A model generated the notes under the pieces. The model did no database searches and had not been told where the DNA came from. It was given only the letters and a program-made list of their open reading frames with translations. From contig SNAP01000001.1 of NCBI GenBank assembly GCA_022496785.1, positions 372,001-436,000 on the forward strand: a DNA stretch of 64,000 bases. Direction: 5' to 3'. This DNA comes from Marinilabiliaceae bacterium JC040. GTDB taxonomy: Bacteria; Bacteroidota; Bacteroidia; Bacteroidales; Marinifilaceae. The stretch's first letter is position 1; every line of letters starts with the position of its first letter. The position numbers and the translations under genes were made by a program. Shown piece after piece: positions 1 through 9,309 of this stretch.

Positions 1-207
1 ATCTTTTATTACTCTATGAAAGATAGTACCGTCATAGAATTTCTCATTAACAAGTTTCAAGAAATTATCTCTATGTTTAGGAGTCTGATTATATAATTTA
101 ATCTTCATATCCCCATAAGGAGTTTCAATTTTCACAATCTTTTCTTTCTGTCCACAGCCGTAGATTAGAAATAATGAGAATAGCGAAATAGCAATTAATT
201 TTTTCAT
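1..207 (-). CDS. Cyclophilin-type peptidyl-prolyl isomerase lipoprotein (3' end outside window)
   Basis: The reverse strand reads from an ATG at 207 without a stop to the window edge, giving 69 residues. It opens with a lipoprotein signal (MKKLIAISLFSLFLIYGCG, lipobox IYGC), followed by TPYGDMKIKLYNQTPKHRDNF and then FYDGTIFHRVIKD. The FHRVI motif and the P-x-H-x-x-NF segment are the hallmark start of bacterial cyclophilins, which catalyse proline isomerisation. The lipobox predicts an envelope-anchored form. It lies 7 nt downstream of the rhodanese gene, so it is probably the last gene seen of the SpoIID-rhodanese-PPIase operon. The C-terminal half is not visible. Confidence 0.88.
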   Translation of the reverse strand, partial: MKKLIAISLFSLFLIYGCGQKEKIVKIETPYGDMKIKLYNQTPKHRDNFLKLVNEKFYDGTIFHRVIKD

Positions 208-214
208 ATCAATT

Positions 215-604
215 TTAGTATTTAGTAGTTTTATATCCTTTTTTGATCCATGCTTTAAGACCTCTTCTTAAAATATAGATTTTTTTAAATCCCAGTTTAA
301 TTAGCATTTTTGAAGCCACTTTACTTCTTTCTCCATGTCCACAATAAAGCAGCAGAATAGTATCTTTTTCAACATCTTTCAATTCTGCTTTCATCATTTT
401 ACTATTGGCTATTAAAACAGCATTCTCAATATGTTGTTCTTGGTAACCTGGAATACAACCACTGTCAAGAATCAAAGCATTATCCATTGTGGTGCAGTAT
501 TCATGAAATTTTTTTACGCTAATAGTCTTACAAAAAGATTTTTCTTGAGCCGAAAGATGCAATACAGCAAAAATACTCAAGATAACTAGTATTAATTTTC
601 TCAT
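215..604 (-). CDS. Exported rhodanese-like domain protein
   Basis: This 129-residue protein has a cleavable signal peptide (hydrophobic residues 4-18, ending LSAQ) and a single rhodanese domain. The predicted active-site loop is YCGHGERS, with the cysteine at about residue 88. Rhodanese domains carry persulfide sulfur or act as thiol-redox sensors; the export signal places this one in the periplasm. The start codon overlaps the stop of the upstream SpoIID gene in a TAATG arrangement (604), which suggests translational coupling. The usual early Asp-x-Arg motif appears as LDSGC, so activity is not certain. Confidence 0.85.
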   Translation of the reverse strand: MRKLILVILSIFAVLHLSAQEKSFCKTISVKKFHEYCTTMDNALILDSGCIPGYQEQHIENAVLIANSKMMKAELKDVEKDTILLLYCGHGERSKVASKMLIKLGFKKIYILRRGLKAWIKKGYKTTKY

Positions 605-1920
605 TAATATATTGATTTTAGTGTGCTTCCTTTGAAATAATGACTTAATATTTCTTCATGATTATATGATTTCTCAACCATATTAGCAGCACCTATTTGG
701 CAAAGGCCAACTCCATGCCCCCAACCTGCTCCATGAATAATAAATTTATGTGGTAAATCATCAATAATATCTTTGTATTCTGTGAAGAAAGCAGAACTAT
801 ATAAATGAGATTCTGAAAGAACTTTTCGGATTTCTAATTCCTTACCAAAGATAAATGACCTCTTAGAACCTACAATTTCTAATTCATATATCCTTCCCGA
901 TCTTCCCCTCTTTATAGGATTAAGAGAAATAATATTTCCTAAGTCAATACCCGATCTTTCTTTTATTAAAGATGAAATCTCTTCCTGAGAATATTCAACA
1001 GTCCATCTATAAAAATCATTTGTTTCTTGGTCGTAATTGTTCAAAACAGTCTCTAATAGATCAGTATCCGATACATTACAAAAAGAATCATATTTATTTT
1101 CAATCCATTTAATAGCATCTTCCTCTTTTCTTAAATCAAGATCAATAGATTTATCTTCAGAATCAACTACCATTGATAAATATTCAATCTTCTCATCTTC
1201 CCAAACATTCTCAAAATCTTCACTTACACCTCCACAACATTTAGAAAAACGTGCATCACAAATTTTACCATCTTGCATAAGAACAATTCCTCTTGTCTCA
1301 TCAACAGCCTTAGCCACATTTGCTGAAGCAATTCTACTTATACCTTGATATCTTTGGCAATGATCGTCTGCACAAACATCAAAATTTACATGCTCTTCTC
1401 TACCATACCATTTAATCCTTTTTGAATCATTCTCAATAAAATTCTGTATTCTATCATTTTTAGCATTTATACGAGATAATACCCAAGAACGTGATATTAT
1501 GGCATGAGTCTTTAAATATTCAATGGGAGAATTAGAATTCATCTCTGAAGAGATTACAGAAAGTAGGTAATCTTCAACATAAATAATATTTATAAGTTGG
1601 ACTTCGTCTCCATCAATTATCAATTTAATACTTCCGTTGAAACGTTGAGTCTCTTTTTGCGACCAATGGAAATTAATACCTATTTCTACGTTTTCAATCT
1701 CAAAAATATCTGCATTTTTTGACGATGGTTTAAGAATTATTTCCTTATCAGAATATACAAGCTCTAAATGTTGGTTAAAAACATTTATTAAATTATCTAC
1801 AACTTGAATACTATAAGAGCCATAAAACTGAGCCCCAGTCACTTTAGCAAAATACTCATTAATAAATGTGAGTTCAATTTCTTTTGCTTTTACTATGCCT
1901 ATCTTGAGTTTTGTTTCCAT
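604..1920 (-). CDS. SpoIID/LytB domain protein
   Basis: This 438-residue protein matches the SpoIID/LytB amidase-enhancer family. Visible family motifs are YLLSVISSEMNSNSPIEYLKT near residue 120, a segment beginning HAIISRSW, and the C-terminal HGAGWGHGVGLCQIGA followed by YNHEEILSHYF. In sporulating Firmicutes SpoIID is a lytic transglycosylase acting on denuded glycan. In Bacteroidota the role is unknown but presumably concerns peptidoglycan. A paired-Cys region (CADDHC, then CCGG) could form a redox or metal site. No clear signal peptide is seen at this start. It is the first gene of the operon with the rhodanese and cyclophilin genes. Confidence 0.85.
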   Translation of the reverse strand: METKLKIGIVKAKEIELTFINEYFAKVTGAQFYGSYSIQVVDNLINVFNQHLELVYSDKEIILKPSSKNADIFEIENVEIGINFHWSQKETQRFNGSIKLIIDGDEVQLINIIYVEDYLLSVISSEMNSNSPIEYLKTHAIISRSWVLSRINAKNDRIQNFIENDSKRIKWYGREEHVNFDVCADDHCQRYQGISRIASANVAKAVDETRGIVLMQDGKICDARFSKCCGGVSEDFENVWEDEKIEYLSMVVDSEDKSIDLDLRKEEDAIKWIENKYDSFCNVSDTDLLETVLNNYDQETNDFYRWTVEYSQEEISSLIKERSGIDLGNIISLNPIKRGRSGRIYELEIVGSKRSFIFGKELEIRKVLSESHLYSSAFFTEYKDIIDDLPHKFIIHGAGWGHGVGLCQIGAANMVEKSYNHEEILSHYFKGSTLKSIY

Positions 1921-1936
1921 TATTCTTTTTGATTAT

Positions 1937-1944
1937 CAAAAATA
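1937..1944 (-). promoter_or_regulatory. -7 element for the SpoIID operon
   Basis: The reverse strand reads TATTTTTG, matching the Bacteroidota -7 consensus TAnnTTTG, 17 nt upstream of the SpoIID ATG. No convincing -33 TTTG is seen. Confidence 0.5.
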
Positions 1945-1988
1945 GGAAAAAATAAATTTATATCTAAATGAAAAAAAGTGATTATTTT

Positions 1989-2019
1989 TTTGGAGTGAAA
2001 GGAAAATATTATACTTTTG
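1989..2019 (+). promoter_or_regulatory. Promoter of tRNA-Gln
   Basis: TTTG at 1989-1992 is followed after 19 nt by TACTTTTG at 2012-2019, an exact fit to the Bacteroidota TTTG/TAnnTTTG promoter. The tRNA begins 18 nt further on. Confidence 0.75.
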
Positions 2020-2036
2020 CACACTGTAAAAATGAT

Positions 2037-2107
2037 TGTCCCATGGTGTAATGGTAACACAGCAGATTTTGATTCTGTCATTCTAGGTTCGAGCCCTAGT
2101 GGGACAA
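2037..2107 (+). tRNA. tRNA-Gln (TTG)
   Basis: A cloverleaf can be drawn. The acceptor stem pairs TGTCCCA (2037-2043) with TGGGACA (2100-2106), with discriminator A. The anticodon arm GCAGA-TTTTGAT-TCTGT carries anticodon TTG, and the T-arm contains GGTTCGAGCC. CCA is not encoded. It has its own promoter and terminator. Confidence 0.95.
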
Positions 2108-2110
2108 CAA

Positions 2111-2139
2111 AACCTTACCAGAACGGTAAGGTTTTTTTT
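2111..2139 (+). terminator. Rho-independent terminator of tRNA-Gln
   Basis: A perfect 9-bp stem (2111-2119 with 2125-2133, 5-nt loop) is followed by a run of T. Confidence 0.85.
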
Positions 2140-2169
2140 ATATAGGACATCCACAGCTTATTCTCTATT

Positions 2170-2565
2170 CTATTTCTTGATTTGTGATTTCTGAGTAATC
2201 TGTTTTAGTTCTTGTACTAAGTAGTCCGCTGTGGCTGTATTTAAGGCAATAGGAATATTGTTAATAACTGCAGTTCTAATTAAAGTTTGAATATCATGTT
2301 CATGTCCATGAGGGTTTTGTTGATCTATCAAAAAAATAATCCCATCAACTTCATTATTTAAAATTTTAGCTGCTAAAAGAATGTCACCTCCGTTTGGTCC
2401 ATGTCCGAAGCCCTTAACATCTAGGTCCAAAACATCATTTAAAAGTTTTGCAGAGTTTGATGTTCCTATCAATTCATGCTTCTTCAATTCGTCTATATGT
2501 AATTTTGCCCAAGACATTAAAGTATTCTTTTTTTCATCATGAGCTACTAATGCTATTGTTTTCAT
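2170..2565 (-). CDS. mgsA: Methylglyoxal synthase
   Basis: This 131-residue protein has the MgsA pattern. ALVAHDEKK is at the N-terminus, HIDELKKHELIGTSNSA supplies the phosphate-binding region, GPNGGD contains the predicted catalytic Asp (near residue 60), and NPHGHEHDIQTLIRTAV contains the conserved His region. The family converts dihydroxyacetone phosphate to methylglyoxal and phosphate, a cytosolic bypass of lower glycolysis under phosphate limitation. Compared with Escherichia coli MgsA, the GTTG turn reads GTSN and the SGPLGGDQQ segment reads HGPNGGDIL. It is monocistronic and ends just after the tRNA-Gln terminator. Confidence 0.88.
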   Translation of the reverse strand: MKTIALVAHDEKKNTLMSWAKLHIDELKKHELIGTSNSAKLLNDVLDLDVKGFGHGPNGGDILLAAKILNNEVDGIIFLIDQQNPHGHEHDIQTLIRTAVINNIPIALNTATADYLVQELKQITQKSQIKK

Positions 2566-2595
2566 ATTATATTCTTTTTATAATTTTTTCTTATA

Positions 2596-2603
2596 CAAAT
2601 GTA
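2596..2603 (-). promoter_or_regulatory. -7 element for mgsA
   Basis: The reverse strand reads TACATTTG (TAnnTTTG), about 30 nt upstream of the mgsA ATG. Confidence 0.5.
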
Positions 2604-2696
2604 AATTCTTTTTCTAATAAGTTGTGAATTTGCTTGTTACGATTTTGCTAAGATTCTAAAAATTTCATATATTTATTGTAAGTAAAGATTTTTAAT

Positions 2697-2704
2697 TAAT
2701 TTTG
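2697..2704 (+). promoter_or_regulatory. -7 element for the SPOR lipoprotein pair
   Basis: TAATTTTG matches TAnnTTTG and lies 23 nt before the ATG at 2728. Confidence 0.5.
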
Positions 2705-2727
2705 TCCTGAACTTAAATTTAGAAAAA

Positions 2728-3174
2728 ATGAGACAATTATTCGTTTTAATTTTGTCAATAGCACTTATAGGTGTTACAATTTCTTCGTGTAACAACAAAA
2801 AGAAATCGAAGAAAAGAACGCCTAAGGTTCAAAAAGTGCAGGTAGATACTGTAGTACAACCTGTTGTAGAAGAGCCTGTTGTTGAGGAGACTCCAGTAGT
2901 TGAGGAAGAAGTAGAAGTAATTGAAGAAAACACAAAACCTCAGAAATACTTTATTGTAAAAGAATCTTTCGAGAGTAAGAAAAATGCTGAAGCTTTTAGT
3001 GAAAAATTAAAAGCAGAAGGTTATGATTCTCGTGTTCTATTATGTCCTTTTGACTATTATCGTGTAACTTATAAAGGTTTCACTAGTAAGAAAGAAGCTT
3101 TAAGAGTCATGAGAGAAGATAGACAAAAAGAAGGTTTTGAGGACGTTTGGGTATATATATATCTAGGTCTTTAA
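2728..3174 (+). CDS. SPOR-domain lipoprotein
   Basis: This 148-residue protein has a lipoprotein signal (lipobox ISSC at about residue 21), a Lys-rich patch, a Val/Glu/Pro-rich linker (residues 35-70) and a C-terminal SPOR domain starting at KYFIVKESFESKKNAEAF. SPOR domains bind denuded septal peptidoglycan glycan. The acidic linker would span the periplasm from an outer-membrane anchor. The next gene, 3 nt away, encodes a second SPOR-like lipoprotein, so the two are cotranscribed and possibly act together at the septum. Confidence 0.82.
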   Translation: MRQLFVLILSIALIGVTISSCNNKKKSKKRTPKVQKVQVDTVVQPVVEEPVVEETPVVEEEVEVIEENTKPQKYFIVKESFESKKNAEAFSEKLKAEGYDSRVLLCPFDYYRVTYKGFTSKKEALRVMREDRQKEGFEDVWVYIYLGL

Positions 3175-3177
3175 TTT

Positions 3178-3597
3178 ATGAGATACTTAATAACTCTTAT
3201 TATTTTATGCGTATGTTTCTCTTGTAATAGAGATGGTTATCCTAAAAGAGCTTATACTAAAGTTAGAGTGAAAAGAAGTGATGTAACAATCGTTGACACT
3301 CAAACGAAAGTATTAAAGAATAAAAAGCTTAATATTAAGGATGCTAGTAAACTAATGCCTAAAAGTAATAAGAGTTATTTTATAATAGTATCTAGTACTA
3401 CCGATCTTAATATTGCCAAGAGGGTGGTACAGAAATATTCAAGTCAGGGTTTTCGCCCAAGGATACTTGAAATAAACGATCGTATTAGAGTAGCTATAGC
3501 ATCTTATACAGATAAGAAATCCGCGCAAATAGCTAGAGATTCAATCTCAGAGGCAATAAACAAATCAGATTTATGGATACTATCTGTAAATAACTAA
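3178..3597 (+). CDS. Second SPOR-like lipoprotein
   Basis: This 139-residue protein has a short signal and lipobox (VCFSC, Cys about 16), a basic linker, and a C-terminal SPOR-like domain (SYFIIVSSTTDLNIAKR ... RIRVAIASYTDKKSAQIAR). The domain architecture repeats that of the preceding gene with little sequence identity by eye. Its last 18 bases overlap the end of the convergent PAP2-like gene, with no terminator between them. Confidence 0.72.
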   Translation: MRYLITLIILCVCFSCNRDGYPKRAYTKVRVKRSDVTIVDTQTKVLKNKKLNIKDASKLMPKSNKSYFIIVSSTTDLNIAKRVVQKYSSQGFRPRILEINDRIRVAIASYTDKKSAQIARDSISEAINKSDLWILSVNN

Positions 3598-4197
3598 AAC
3601 TGAAAACATCAAAGCAAAACCAAGGGAATATCCTGCATAAACTTGTGAAGGAAGATGTCTTCCTAATAATAGGCGAGAGAACATCTGTAATCCTGAGATA
3701 GCTATGCATATATAAATAAGAGGTAATATATCCGACTTGTAAAAAGCAGCCATAAATACAAGAACAGCAAGAACAGACCCTAAAGCTGCAGAATGTATGC
3801 TAATTTTCCACATAGTCGAAATAAAAGAGATAATAATCATAAGCAACATACTCACTTGAATACATGCTCTAATAAACAAGCCTCCAGGACTCATTTTTAA
3901 AAACATAGAGCAAATAAAATAGAAAATAAAAGTCAATGCTAAAGGCAAGACTCTTTCTTTCTTATCAAGAAGAGAATAGCTTGAAATTCGCTTTAATTTC
4001 TTAAGAATAAATAGAGAAACTAAAGGCATTAGAATTGTGAAGAATATAATGAAAATATATATAGGCCAAGTTATAAAAAACTCTTTTGAGAAGAAAGGAT
4101 TGTCTGTATTAAAGACTAATATACATAAATACAGAGGCATTAAAATAGGGTGAAATAAAATAGCATTTATCTTTGCTAGAGGTATAAATCTTTCCAT
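3580..4197 (-). CDS. PAP2-like polytopic membrane protein
   Basis: This 205-residue protein is almost wholly hydrophobic, with six or so membrane segments. The C-terminal part carries a PAP2-like signature: KISIHSAALG (His near residue 137) and SRLLLGRHLPSQVYAGYSLG. In true PAP2 phosphatases the last motif is SRxxxxxHxxxD; here Gln replaces the Asp, so catalysis is doubtful. It is the last gene of the asnS-rpoN operon (6 nt from rpoN). Its role is unknown; lipid phosphate turnover is a family-level guess. Confidence 0.68.
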   Translation of the reverse strand: MERFIPLAKINAILFHPILMPLYLCILVFNTDNPFFSKEFFITWPIYIFIIFFTILMPLVSLFILKKLKRISSYSLLDKKERVLPLALTFIFYFICSMFLKMSPGGLFIRACIQVSMLLMIIISFISTMWKISIHSAALGSVLAVLVFMAAFYKSDILPLIYICIAISGLQMFSRLLLGRHLPSQVYAGYSLGFALMFSVLVIYR

Positions 4198-4203
4198 AAA
4201 ATA

Positions 4204-5646
4204 TTATAATTCTTTTCTTAATCTTGCAACAGGTATATTTAATTGTCCACGATATTTAGCTACAGTTCTTCTTGCAATCTTATAGTTTTTACTCTTTAAA
4301 ATATCAACTAATTCATCATCAGTTAGAGGTTTTTTCTTATCCTCGTTATCAATAATTTCTTGTAAAGCATCTTTAATGCTATTACTACTAATATCCTCTC
4401 CTTTTTCATTCTGAATACCATTAGAGAAGAAATCTTTCAAAGAAAACAAACCGAAGTAAGTTTGAATATATTTTGAATTAGAAACTCTAGAAATAGTAGA
4501 GATATCGAAATTTGTCATTTCAGCAATATCCTTAAGCTTCATAGGTTTAAGCTTAGAATTATCACCAGTCATAAAAAAATCCTCTTGAACTTGAATTATA
4601 GCTGTCATTGTCAACATTAAAGTCTGTTGACGTTGTCTAATAGCATCAATAAACGAACGTGCAGAATTAAGCTTAAACTTCACAAATGCAATAGCATCTT
4701 TATCTTGTTTATTAACATTCTCACCTTTCTTTTGAAAACTATTAAGCATATCCAGATACGACTTATTAACACGTAATTCAGGTAAATTTCTTGAATTAAG
4801 GCTAAGTTGTAATTCACCATCCACCAAATCGAGAGTAAAATCAGGAATAATTTTATCAACACCTTTAGCAGCTAAAGGGTCTATCACACCACCTGGCTTA
4901 GGATTAAGCTTTAAAATTTCCTCTATACTACCTTTCAATTCGTCTTCAGTCATTTTATACCTCTTACGAATCTTCTCAAAGTGTTTAAGAGTAAATTCTT
5001 CAAAATCGTATTTAATAATCTTTCTAGCGAAATCGCGTTCAACAGAAAAATTATCTTTCAATCTTCTCTTTAATTGAATAAGCAAGCACTCTCTCAAATC
5101 TCTTGCTCCAACTCCTATAGGTTCAAAAGTCTGTATAAGTTTTAAAGCTCTCTCAACTTCCTCTTCAGATACTTCTTTTCCTTGTGTTAAGACAATATCA
5201 TCAACAATAGCGTCTAAATCTCTTCTTAAATATCCATCTTCATCTAGAGTTCCAATAAGATATTCAGCTAAAAATCTTTCATCCTCAGAGATATTTCTAA
5301 GATGGAGTTGAGATTGAAGATTTTCAATACAAGTTAAAGAGGTTGAAACAGGGATTTCTGGTTTTATTTCAGAAGAATAATTTCCAGAAGAATATTTATA
5401 TGCAGGAGTGTCATCATTATCAATAAAATCGTCTATGCTAATATCAGCATCATTGTCAATTTCTTGATTATCATCACCCTCATTAGTAGGAAAATCCTGC
5501 CCTTCTTCAAGAACAGGATTTTTTTCTATTTCTTCTTTTATGCGCTGTTCTAATTTGAACGTAGGAAGCTCAAGCAACTTTACAAGTTGTATTTGTAAAG
5601 GATTTAACCTTTGAGAAAGTTTTTGCTGTAAGCCTTGTTTAAGCAT
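4204..5646 (-). CDS. rpoN: RNA polymerase sigma-54 factor
   Basis: This 480-residue protein has all RpoN parts: a Gln/Leu-rich region I (MLKQGLQQKLSQRLNPLQIQ) that contacts enhancer-binding proteins, an acidic region II (residues 45-75), a core-binding domain, an HTH (near residue 380, FDISTISRVSNSKYIQT), and the C-terminal RpoN box ARRTVAKYR that reads the -24 promoter element. It directs activator-dependent transcription. The gene follows asnS by 12 nt and precedes the PAP2-like gene by 6 nt. Confidence 0.97.
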   Translation of the reverse strand: MLKQGLQQKLSQRLNPLQIQLVKLLELPTFKLEQRIKEEIEKNPVLEEGQDFPTNEGDDNQEIDNDADISIDDFIDNDDTPAYKYSSGNYSSEIKPEIPVSTSLTCIENLQSQLHLRNISEDERFLAEYLIGTLDEDGYLRRDLDAIVDDIVLTQGKEVSEEEVERALKLIQTFEPIGVGARDLRECLLIQLKRRLKDNFSVERDFARKIIKYDFEEFTLKHFEKIRKRYKMTEDELKGSIEEILKLNPKPGGVIDPLAAKGVDKIIPDFTLDLVDGELQLSLNSRNLPELRVNKSYLDMLNSFQKKGENVNKQDKDAIAFVKFKLNSARSFIDAIRQRQQTLMLTMTAIIQVQEDFFMTGDNSKLKPMKLKDIAEMTNFDISTISRVSNSKYIQTYFGLFSLKDFFSNGIQNEKGEDISSNSIKDALQEIIDNEDKKKPLTDDELVDILKSKNYKIARRTVAKYRGQLNIPVARLRKEL

Positions 5647-5658
5647 AAATTTTATCTA

Positions 5659-7101
5659 TTAATATAAAGCGTTTTTAGGTGTTCTAGGGAATGGGATAAC
5701 GTCACGAATATTACCCATACCAGTAATGAAAAGGATTAATCTTTCGAAACCTAAACCAAAACCAGAGTGAGTAGCAGAACCATATCTTCTAGTGTCAAGA
5801 TACCAATCCATTTCCTCTTTAGGTACACCAATTTCTTCCATTCTACCAAGAAGTTTTTCTAAACTTTCTTCTCTTTGAGAACCACCGATAATTTCACCAA
5901 TACCAGGGAATAAAACATCCATAGCAGCAACAGTCTTATTATCGTCATTAAGTTTCATATAGAACGACTTAATTTCTTTAGGGTAATCAGTAATAATTAC
6001 TGGTTTCTTAAAGTGTTTCTCAACAAGATATCTTTCATGTTCAGATTGGAAATCAACACCCCATTCGTTAACAAGATATTTAAATTTCTTCTTCTTATTA
6101 GGTTTACAATTTCTAAGAATATCGTAAGCTTCAGTATATGTAATTCTAGCGAAATCTTCATTCAATACGAAATTAAGTTTCTCTATCAATTCCATTGATT
6201 TCTCATCAGCTTTCTTGTTTTTCTCTTCATCTGTTAATCTTTGACTTAAGAATTTCAAATCGTCCATACAGTTTTCAAGAGCATACTTGATAGTATATTT
6301 AATGAAATCTTCAGCAAGATCCATATTGTCGTTAATATCGTAGAAAGCCATCTCTGGTTCTACCATCCAGAACTCAGCTAAGTGACGAGTAGTATTAGAA
6401 TTCTCAGCACGGAATGTTGGTCCAAAAGTATATATCTTTCCTAATGCCATAGCACCTAATTCTCCTTCTAGCTGACCAGAAACAGTAAGGTTAGTCGATT
6501 TACCAAAGAAATCTTCGCTATAATCAATTTTACCTTCTTCTGTAAGAGGAGGATTTTTCATATCTAAAGTTGTTACTCTAAACATTTCTCCAGCACCCTC
6601 TGCATCAGAAGCAGTTATTAATGGTGTATGTAAATAGTTAAAATCATTCTCGTTAAAGTACTTATGAATAGCAAACGACATAGCGTTTCTAACTCTAAAG
6701 ATAGCACCAAACAGATTAGTTCTAAAACGTAGGTGAGCATTCTCTCTTAAGAACTCTAAAGAGTGTTTTTTAGGTTGAATAGGATAAGTTTCAGGATTAC
6801 ATTCACCCATAACTTCAACTTCTTCAGCCACAAGTTCAATATTTTGTTGACCTTTAGACTCAACTAATTTTCCTTTTACATGAAGAGCTGCACCAGTAGT
6901 AATCTTTTGGATAGTATCATCATTAAAATTAGGAACATCAATCACGATTTGGATATTATTAATAGTAGAACCATCATTAAGGGCAACAAAATTAATTTGT
7001 TTATTACCTCTTTTAGTTCTTACCCAACCTTTAATACTTACTTCTTCTCCTGGTTTGCCTGCACTTAGCAAGTCTTTAACCGATAATTTTAATGATCTCA
7101 T
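5659..7101 (-). CDS. asnS: Asparaginyl-tRNA synthetase
   Basis: This 480-residue class II synthetase has an N-terminal OB-fold anticodon-binding domain ([24 protein letters not shown]) and a catalytic core with motif 2 ([23 protein letters not shown]) and motif 3 ([21 protein letters not shown]). [13 protein letters not shown] is typical of AsnRS. It charges tRNA-Asn in the cytosol. An insertion of about 80 residues (roughly 250-330) between motifs 2 and 3 fits the longer Bacteroidota form. It is the first gene of the asnS-rpoN-PAP2-like operon. Confidence 0.96.
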   Translation of the reverse strand: MRSLKLSVKDLLSAGKPGEEVSIKGWVRTKRGNKQINFVALNDGSTINNIQIVIDVPNFNDDTIQKITTGAALHVKGKLVESKGQQNIELVAEEVEVMGECNPETYPIQPKKHSLEFLRENAHLRFRTNLFGAIFRVRNAMSFAIHKYFNENDFNYLHTPLITASDAEGAGEMFRVTTLDMKNPPLTEEGKIDYSEDFFGKSTNLTVSGQLEGELGAMALGKIYTFGPTFRAENSNTTRHLAEFWMVEPEMAFYDINDNMDLAEDFIKYTIKYALENCMDDLKFLSQRLTDEEKNKKADEKSMELIEKLNFVLNEDFARITYTEAYDILRNCKPNKKKKFKYLVNEWGVDFQSEHERYLVEKHFKKPVIITDYPKEIKSFYMKLNDDNKTVAAMDVLFPGIGEIIGGSQREESLEKLLGRMEEIGVPKEEMDWYLDTRRYGSATHSGFGLGFERLILFITGMGNIRDVIPFPRTPKNALY

Positions 7102-7180
7102 TTTATTATTGTTAATATAAAATTATAGACAAAAATAGATTTTTATATTCTAGAAAACAAAACTAATGATTTTAAGGTAA

Positions 7181-8299
7181 CTAGATGAAAAATTCTGCAA
7201 TAATTTCATCTGATATAAATAAACTTTCTTCTTTTATTGACACCTTATTGTCACTAGTATTTAAGTGTAATTTAAACTTTATAATCTTCTTCGACAAATG
7301 TTCAAGCCATGCTTTAGGGAATCTTTCTTCCATTTCTTTAAGATTTATACCCCATTTTGTTCTTAAAGAAGTCATTAAATATTCATTGAATTGTACATCT
7401 AAATCCCTTTCCTCTATCTCATTAGCAATATGTCCACCTTCAATTGCTTTAATATATTTTGGATTGTTAGAACAATTCCATTGTCTTGTTTCAATATTAT
7501 AAGAATGTGCTGCTGGTCCAATTCCTAAATATGGTTTATCCTGCCAATAAGCAGTATTATGTCTCGAAATAAGTCCATCTCTACAGAAATTAGAAATTTC
7601 ATAATGTTCAAAACCATTTTTCTTAGTCCATTCAACAAGCATTCTATATTGCATCTCACTCTCATCCTCAGGCATTTGAGAAAATTCTCCCCTCTCCTCT
7701 TTCTTCGAAAAAACAGTATTATCATCAATACTCAAGCAGTAAGAAGATAAATGACTTATAGGTAATGATTCTATCTTTCTAAGATTCTCTTCCCATATCG
7801 AATTATCTTGATTAGGGATGCCGTAAATTAAGTCGATACTAATATTATCAAACCCAATTTCTTTAGCTAAACAAACAGCCTCGATAGCTTCTTTTGCAGT
7901 ATGTCTTCTGTTTATAAACTTAAGAATATCATCATTTAAAGATTGAATACCAATACTCAATCTATTAATACCAATATTCTTAATACCTATAAGAAAATCT
8001 TTGTTTAAATCTTCTGGATTAGCCTCTAAACTAATTTCAGGATTATCAACAATGGTATGAATAGACTTAATTTGATTAAGAATTTTTTCAATCTCTTCAA
8101 TTTTCAAAATAGAAGGAGTTCCACCACCAAAATAAATAGTCTCAATAGTTTTTCCATTTAAAAAATCGCTTCTTAAAATCAACTCCTTACAGATAGCATC
8201 AACCATCTTAGATTGATCCTTACAGGAAGCAACAGAATGGAAACCACAATAATAACATTTAGAATGGCAGAACGGAATATGTATATAAATCGACGACAT
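7181..8299 (-). CDS. hemW: HemW-like radical SAM protein
   Basis: This 372-residue protein has the radical SAM cluster motif C11-HSK-C15-YY-C18, a GGGTPSIL SAM-binding segment, and the GIQSLND and LSSYCLSIDDNT motifs of the HemN/HemW family. The first residues lack the HemN N-terminal extension and CxxxCxxC is followed by GF, which points to HemW (heme chaperone) rather than coproporphyrinogen dehydrogenase. It lies 2 nt downstream of the gldA-like gene and is probably cotranscribed with it. Confidence 0.88.
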   Translation of the reverse strand: MSSIYIHIPFCHSKCYYCGFHSVASCKDQSKMVDAICKELILRSDFLNGKTIETIYFGGGTPSILKIEEIEKILNQIKSIHTIVDNPEISLEANPEDLNKDFLIGIKNIGINRLSIGIQSLNDDILKFINRRHTAKEAIEAVCLAKEIGFDNISIDLIYGIPNQDNSIWEENLRKIESLPISHLSSYCLSIDDNTVFSKKEERGEFSQMPEDESEMQYRMLVEWTKKNGFEHYEISNFCRDGLISRHNTAYWQDKPYLGIGPAAHSYNIETRQWNCSNNPKYIKAIEGGHIANEIEERDLDVQFNEYLMTSLRTKWGINLKEMEERFPKAWLEHLSKKIIKFKLHLNTSDNKVSIKEESLFISDEIIAEFFI

Positions 8300-8301
8300 A
8301 T

Positions 8302-9198
8302 CTATTTAGTAAGATTAGTGAATATAGATTCCAAATCTTCTTCCACCAAATGTAATTCCTTAATAGTAAATCCATTTTCAACAGCAAAAGAAAAAATATC
8401 CTCTCTAATGTCTCGTTTAGCTTTAACAAGAATTTGAGAATCATGTTTTTCACAACTAATAAAACCTTCAATATTCATTAAAGAATCGCAATTTATATCT
8501 CTATTAAATTCAACAACAATATTATAAGATTCAGAGATATGACTAATAGAATTCTTTTTCTCGTCGGTAATCACTTCCCCATCTTTTATAATTACAATTC
8601 TATCGCAAATAGCCTCCACCTCTTGCATAATATGGGTAGAAAGCAAAAGAATTTTATCCTTACCAACATTTTTAATTAGGTTTCTAATTTCAATAATCTG
8701 GTTAGGGTCTAAACCTGTTGTAGCCTCGTCGAGAATTAAAATCTTAGGGTCGTGAATAAGAGCCTGAGCAATACCCACTCTTTGTTTATATCCCTTAGAA
8801 AGTTGAGAAATCTTTTTATGCTTCTCCTTATTTAATCCTGTAATATTAATAACATTCTCAACACTAGAAGCACATTCATTTTTATTCAAATAAATGTGGG
8901 CTATATAAGTAAGATATTCCTTAACATACATATCCAAATAAAGAGGATTATTTTCTGGAAGATAACCTATTAATTTGCGAGCCTCAAGCCCATATTGAGC
9001 AATATCCTTACCCATAATTTCTATGCTTCCACTGTCAGGACATAAAAGTCCAGCAATCATCTTCATAGTAGTAGTCTTTCCTGCACCATTAGGTCCTAAA
9101 AACCCAGTAATTTCCCCTTCCTTAAGGCTAAGTGAAAGATTATTAACGGCTTTCTGAGAGCCAAAACATTTAGTAATTCCTTTTAATTCTACCGACAT
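8302..9198 (-). CDS. gldA: GldA-like ABC transporter ATP-binding protein
   Basis: This 298-residue ABC ATPase has Walker A GPNGAGKTT (residues 35-43), the Q-loop region YLPENNPLYLDMYVKEYL, signature LSKGYKQRVGIAQAL, Walker B ILILDEATTGLD and switch His in LSTHIMQE. The PENNPLYLDMYV segment matches GldA of Bacteroidota, an ABC ATPase associated with gliding motility in flavobacteria. No permease partner (GldF or GldG) is present in the window, so a gliding role is unproven and a general export ATPase is possible. Confidence 0.85.
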   Translation of the reverse strand: MSVELKGITKCFGSQKAVNNLSLSLKEGEITGFLGPNGAGKTTTMKMIAGLLCPDSGSIEIMGKDIAQYGLEARKLIGYLPENNPLYLDMYVKEYLTYIAHIYLNKNECASSVENVINITGLNKEKHKKISQLSKGYKQRVGIAQALIHDPKILILDEATTGLDPNQIIEIRNLIKNVGKDKILLLSTHIMQEVEAICDRIVIIKDGEVITDEKKNSISHISESYNIVVEFNRDINCDSLMNIEGFISCEKHDSQILVKAKRDIREDIFSFAVENGFTIKELHLVEEDLESIFTNLTK

Positions 9199-9282
9199 AA
9201 AAAAATCTTTGAGTATATACTGTTCAGAAAAATAAAAGTAATAAAATTCAAATAAGAATTACTATTTTTAATCTTTAAACTC

Positions 9283-9290
9283 TATTTTTG
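9283..9290 (+). promoter_or_regulatory. -7 element for ispG
   Basis: TATTTTTG matches TAnnTTTG and lies 19 nt before the ispG ATG. The -33 element is not clear. Confidence 0.5.
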
Positions 9291-9309
9291 AATAACTAAA
9301 CAGAAAGTC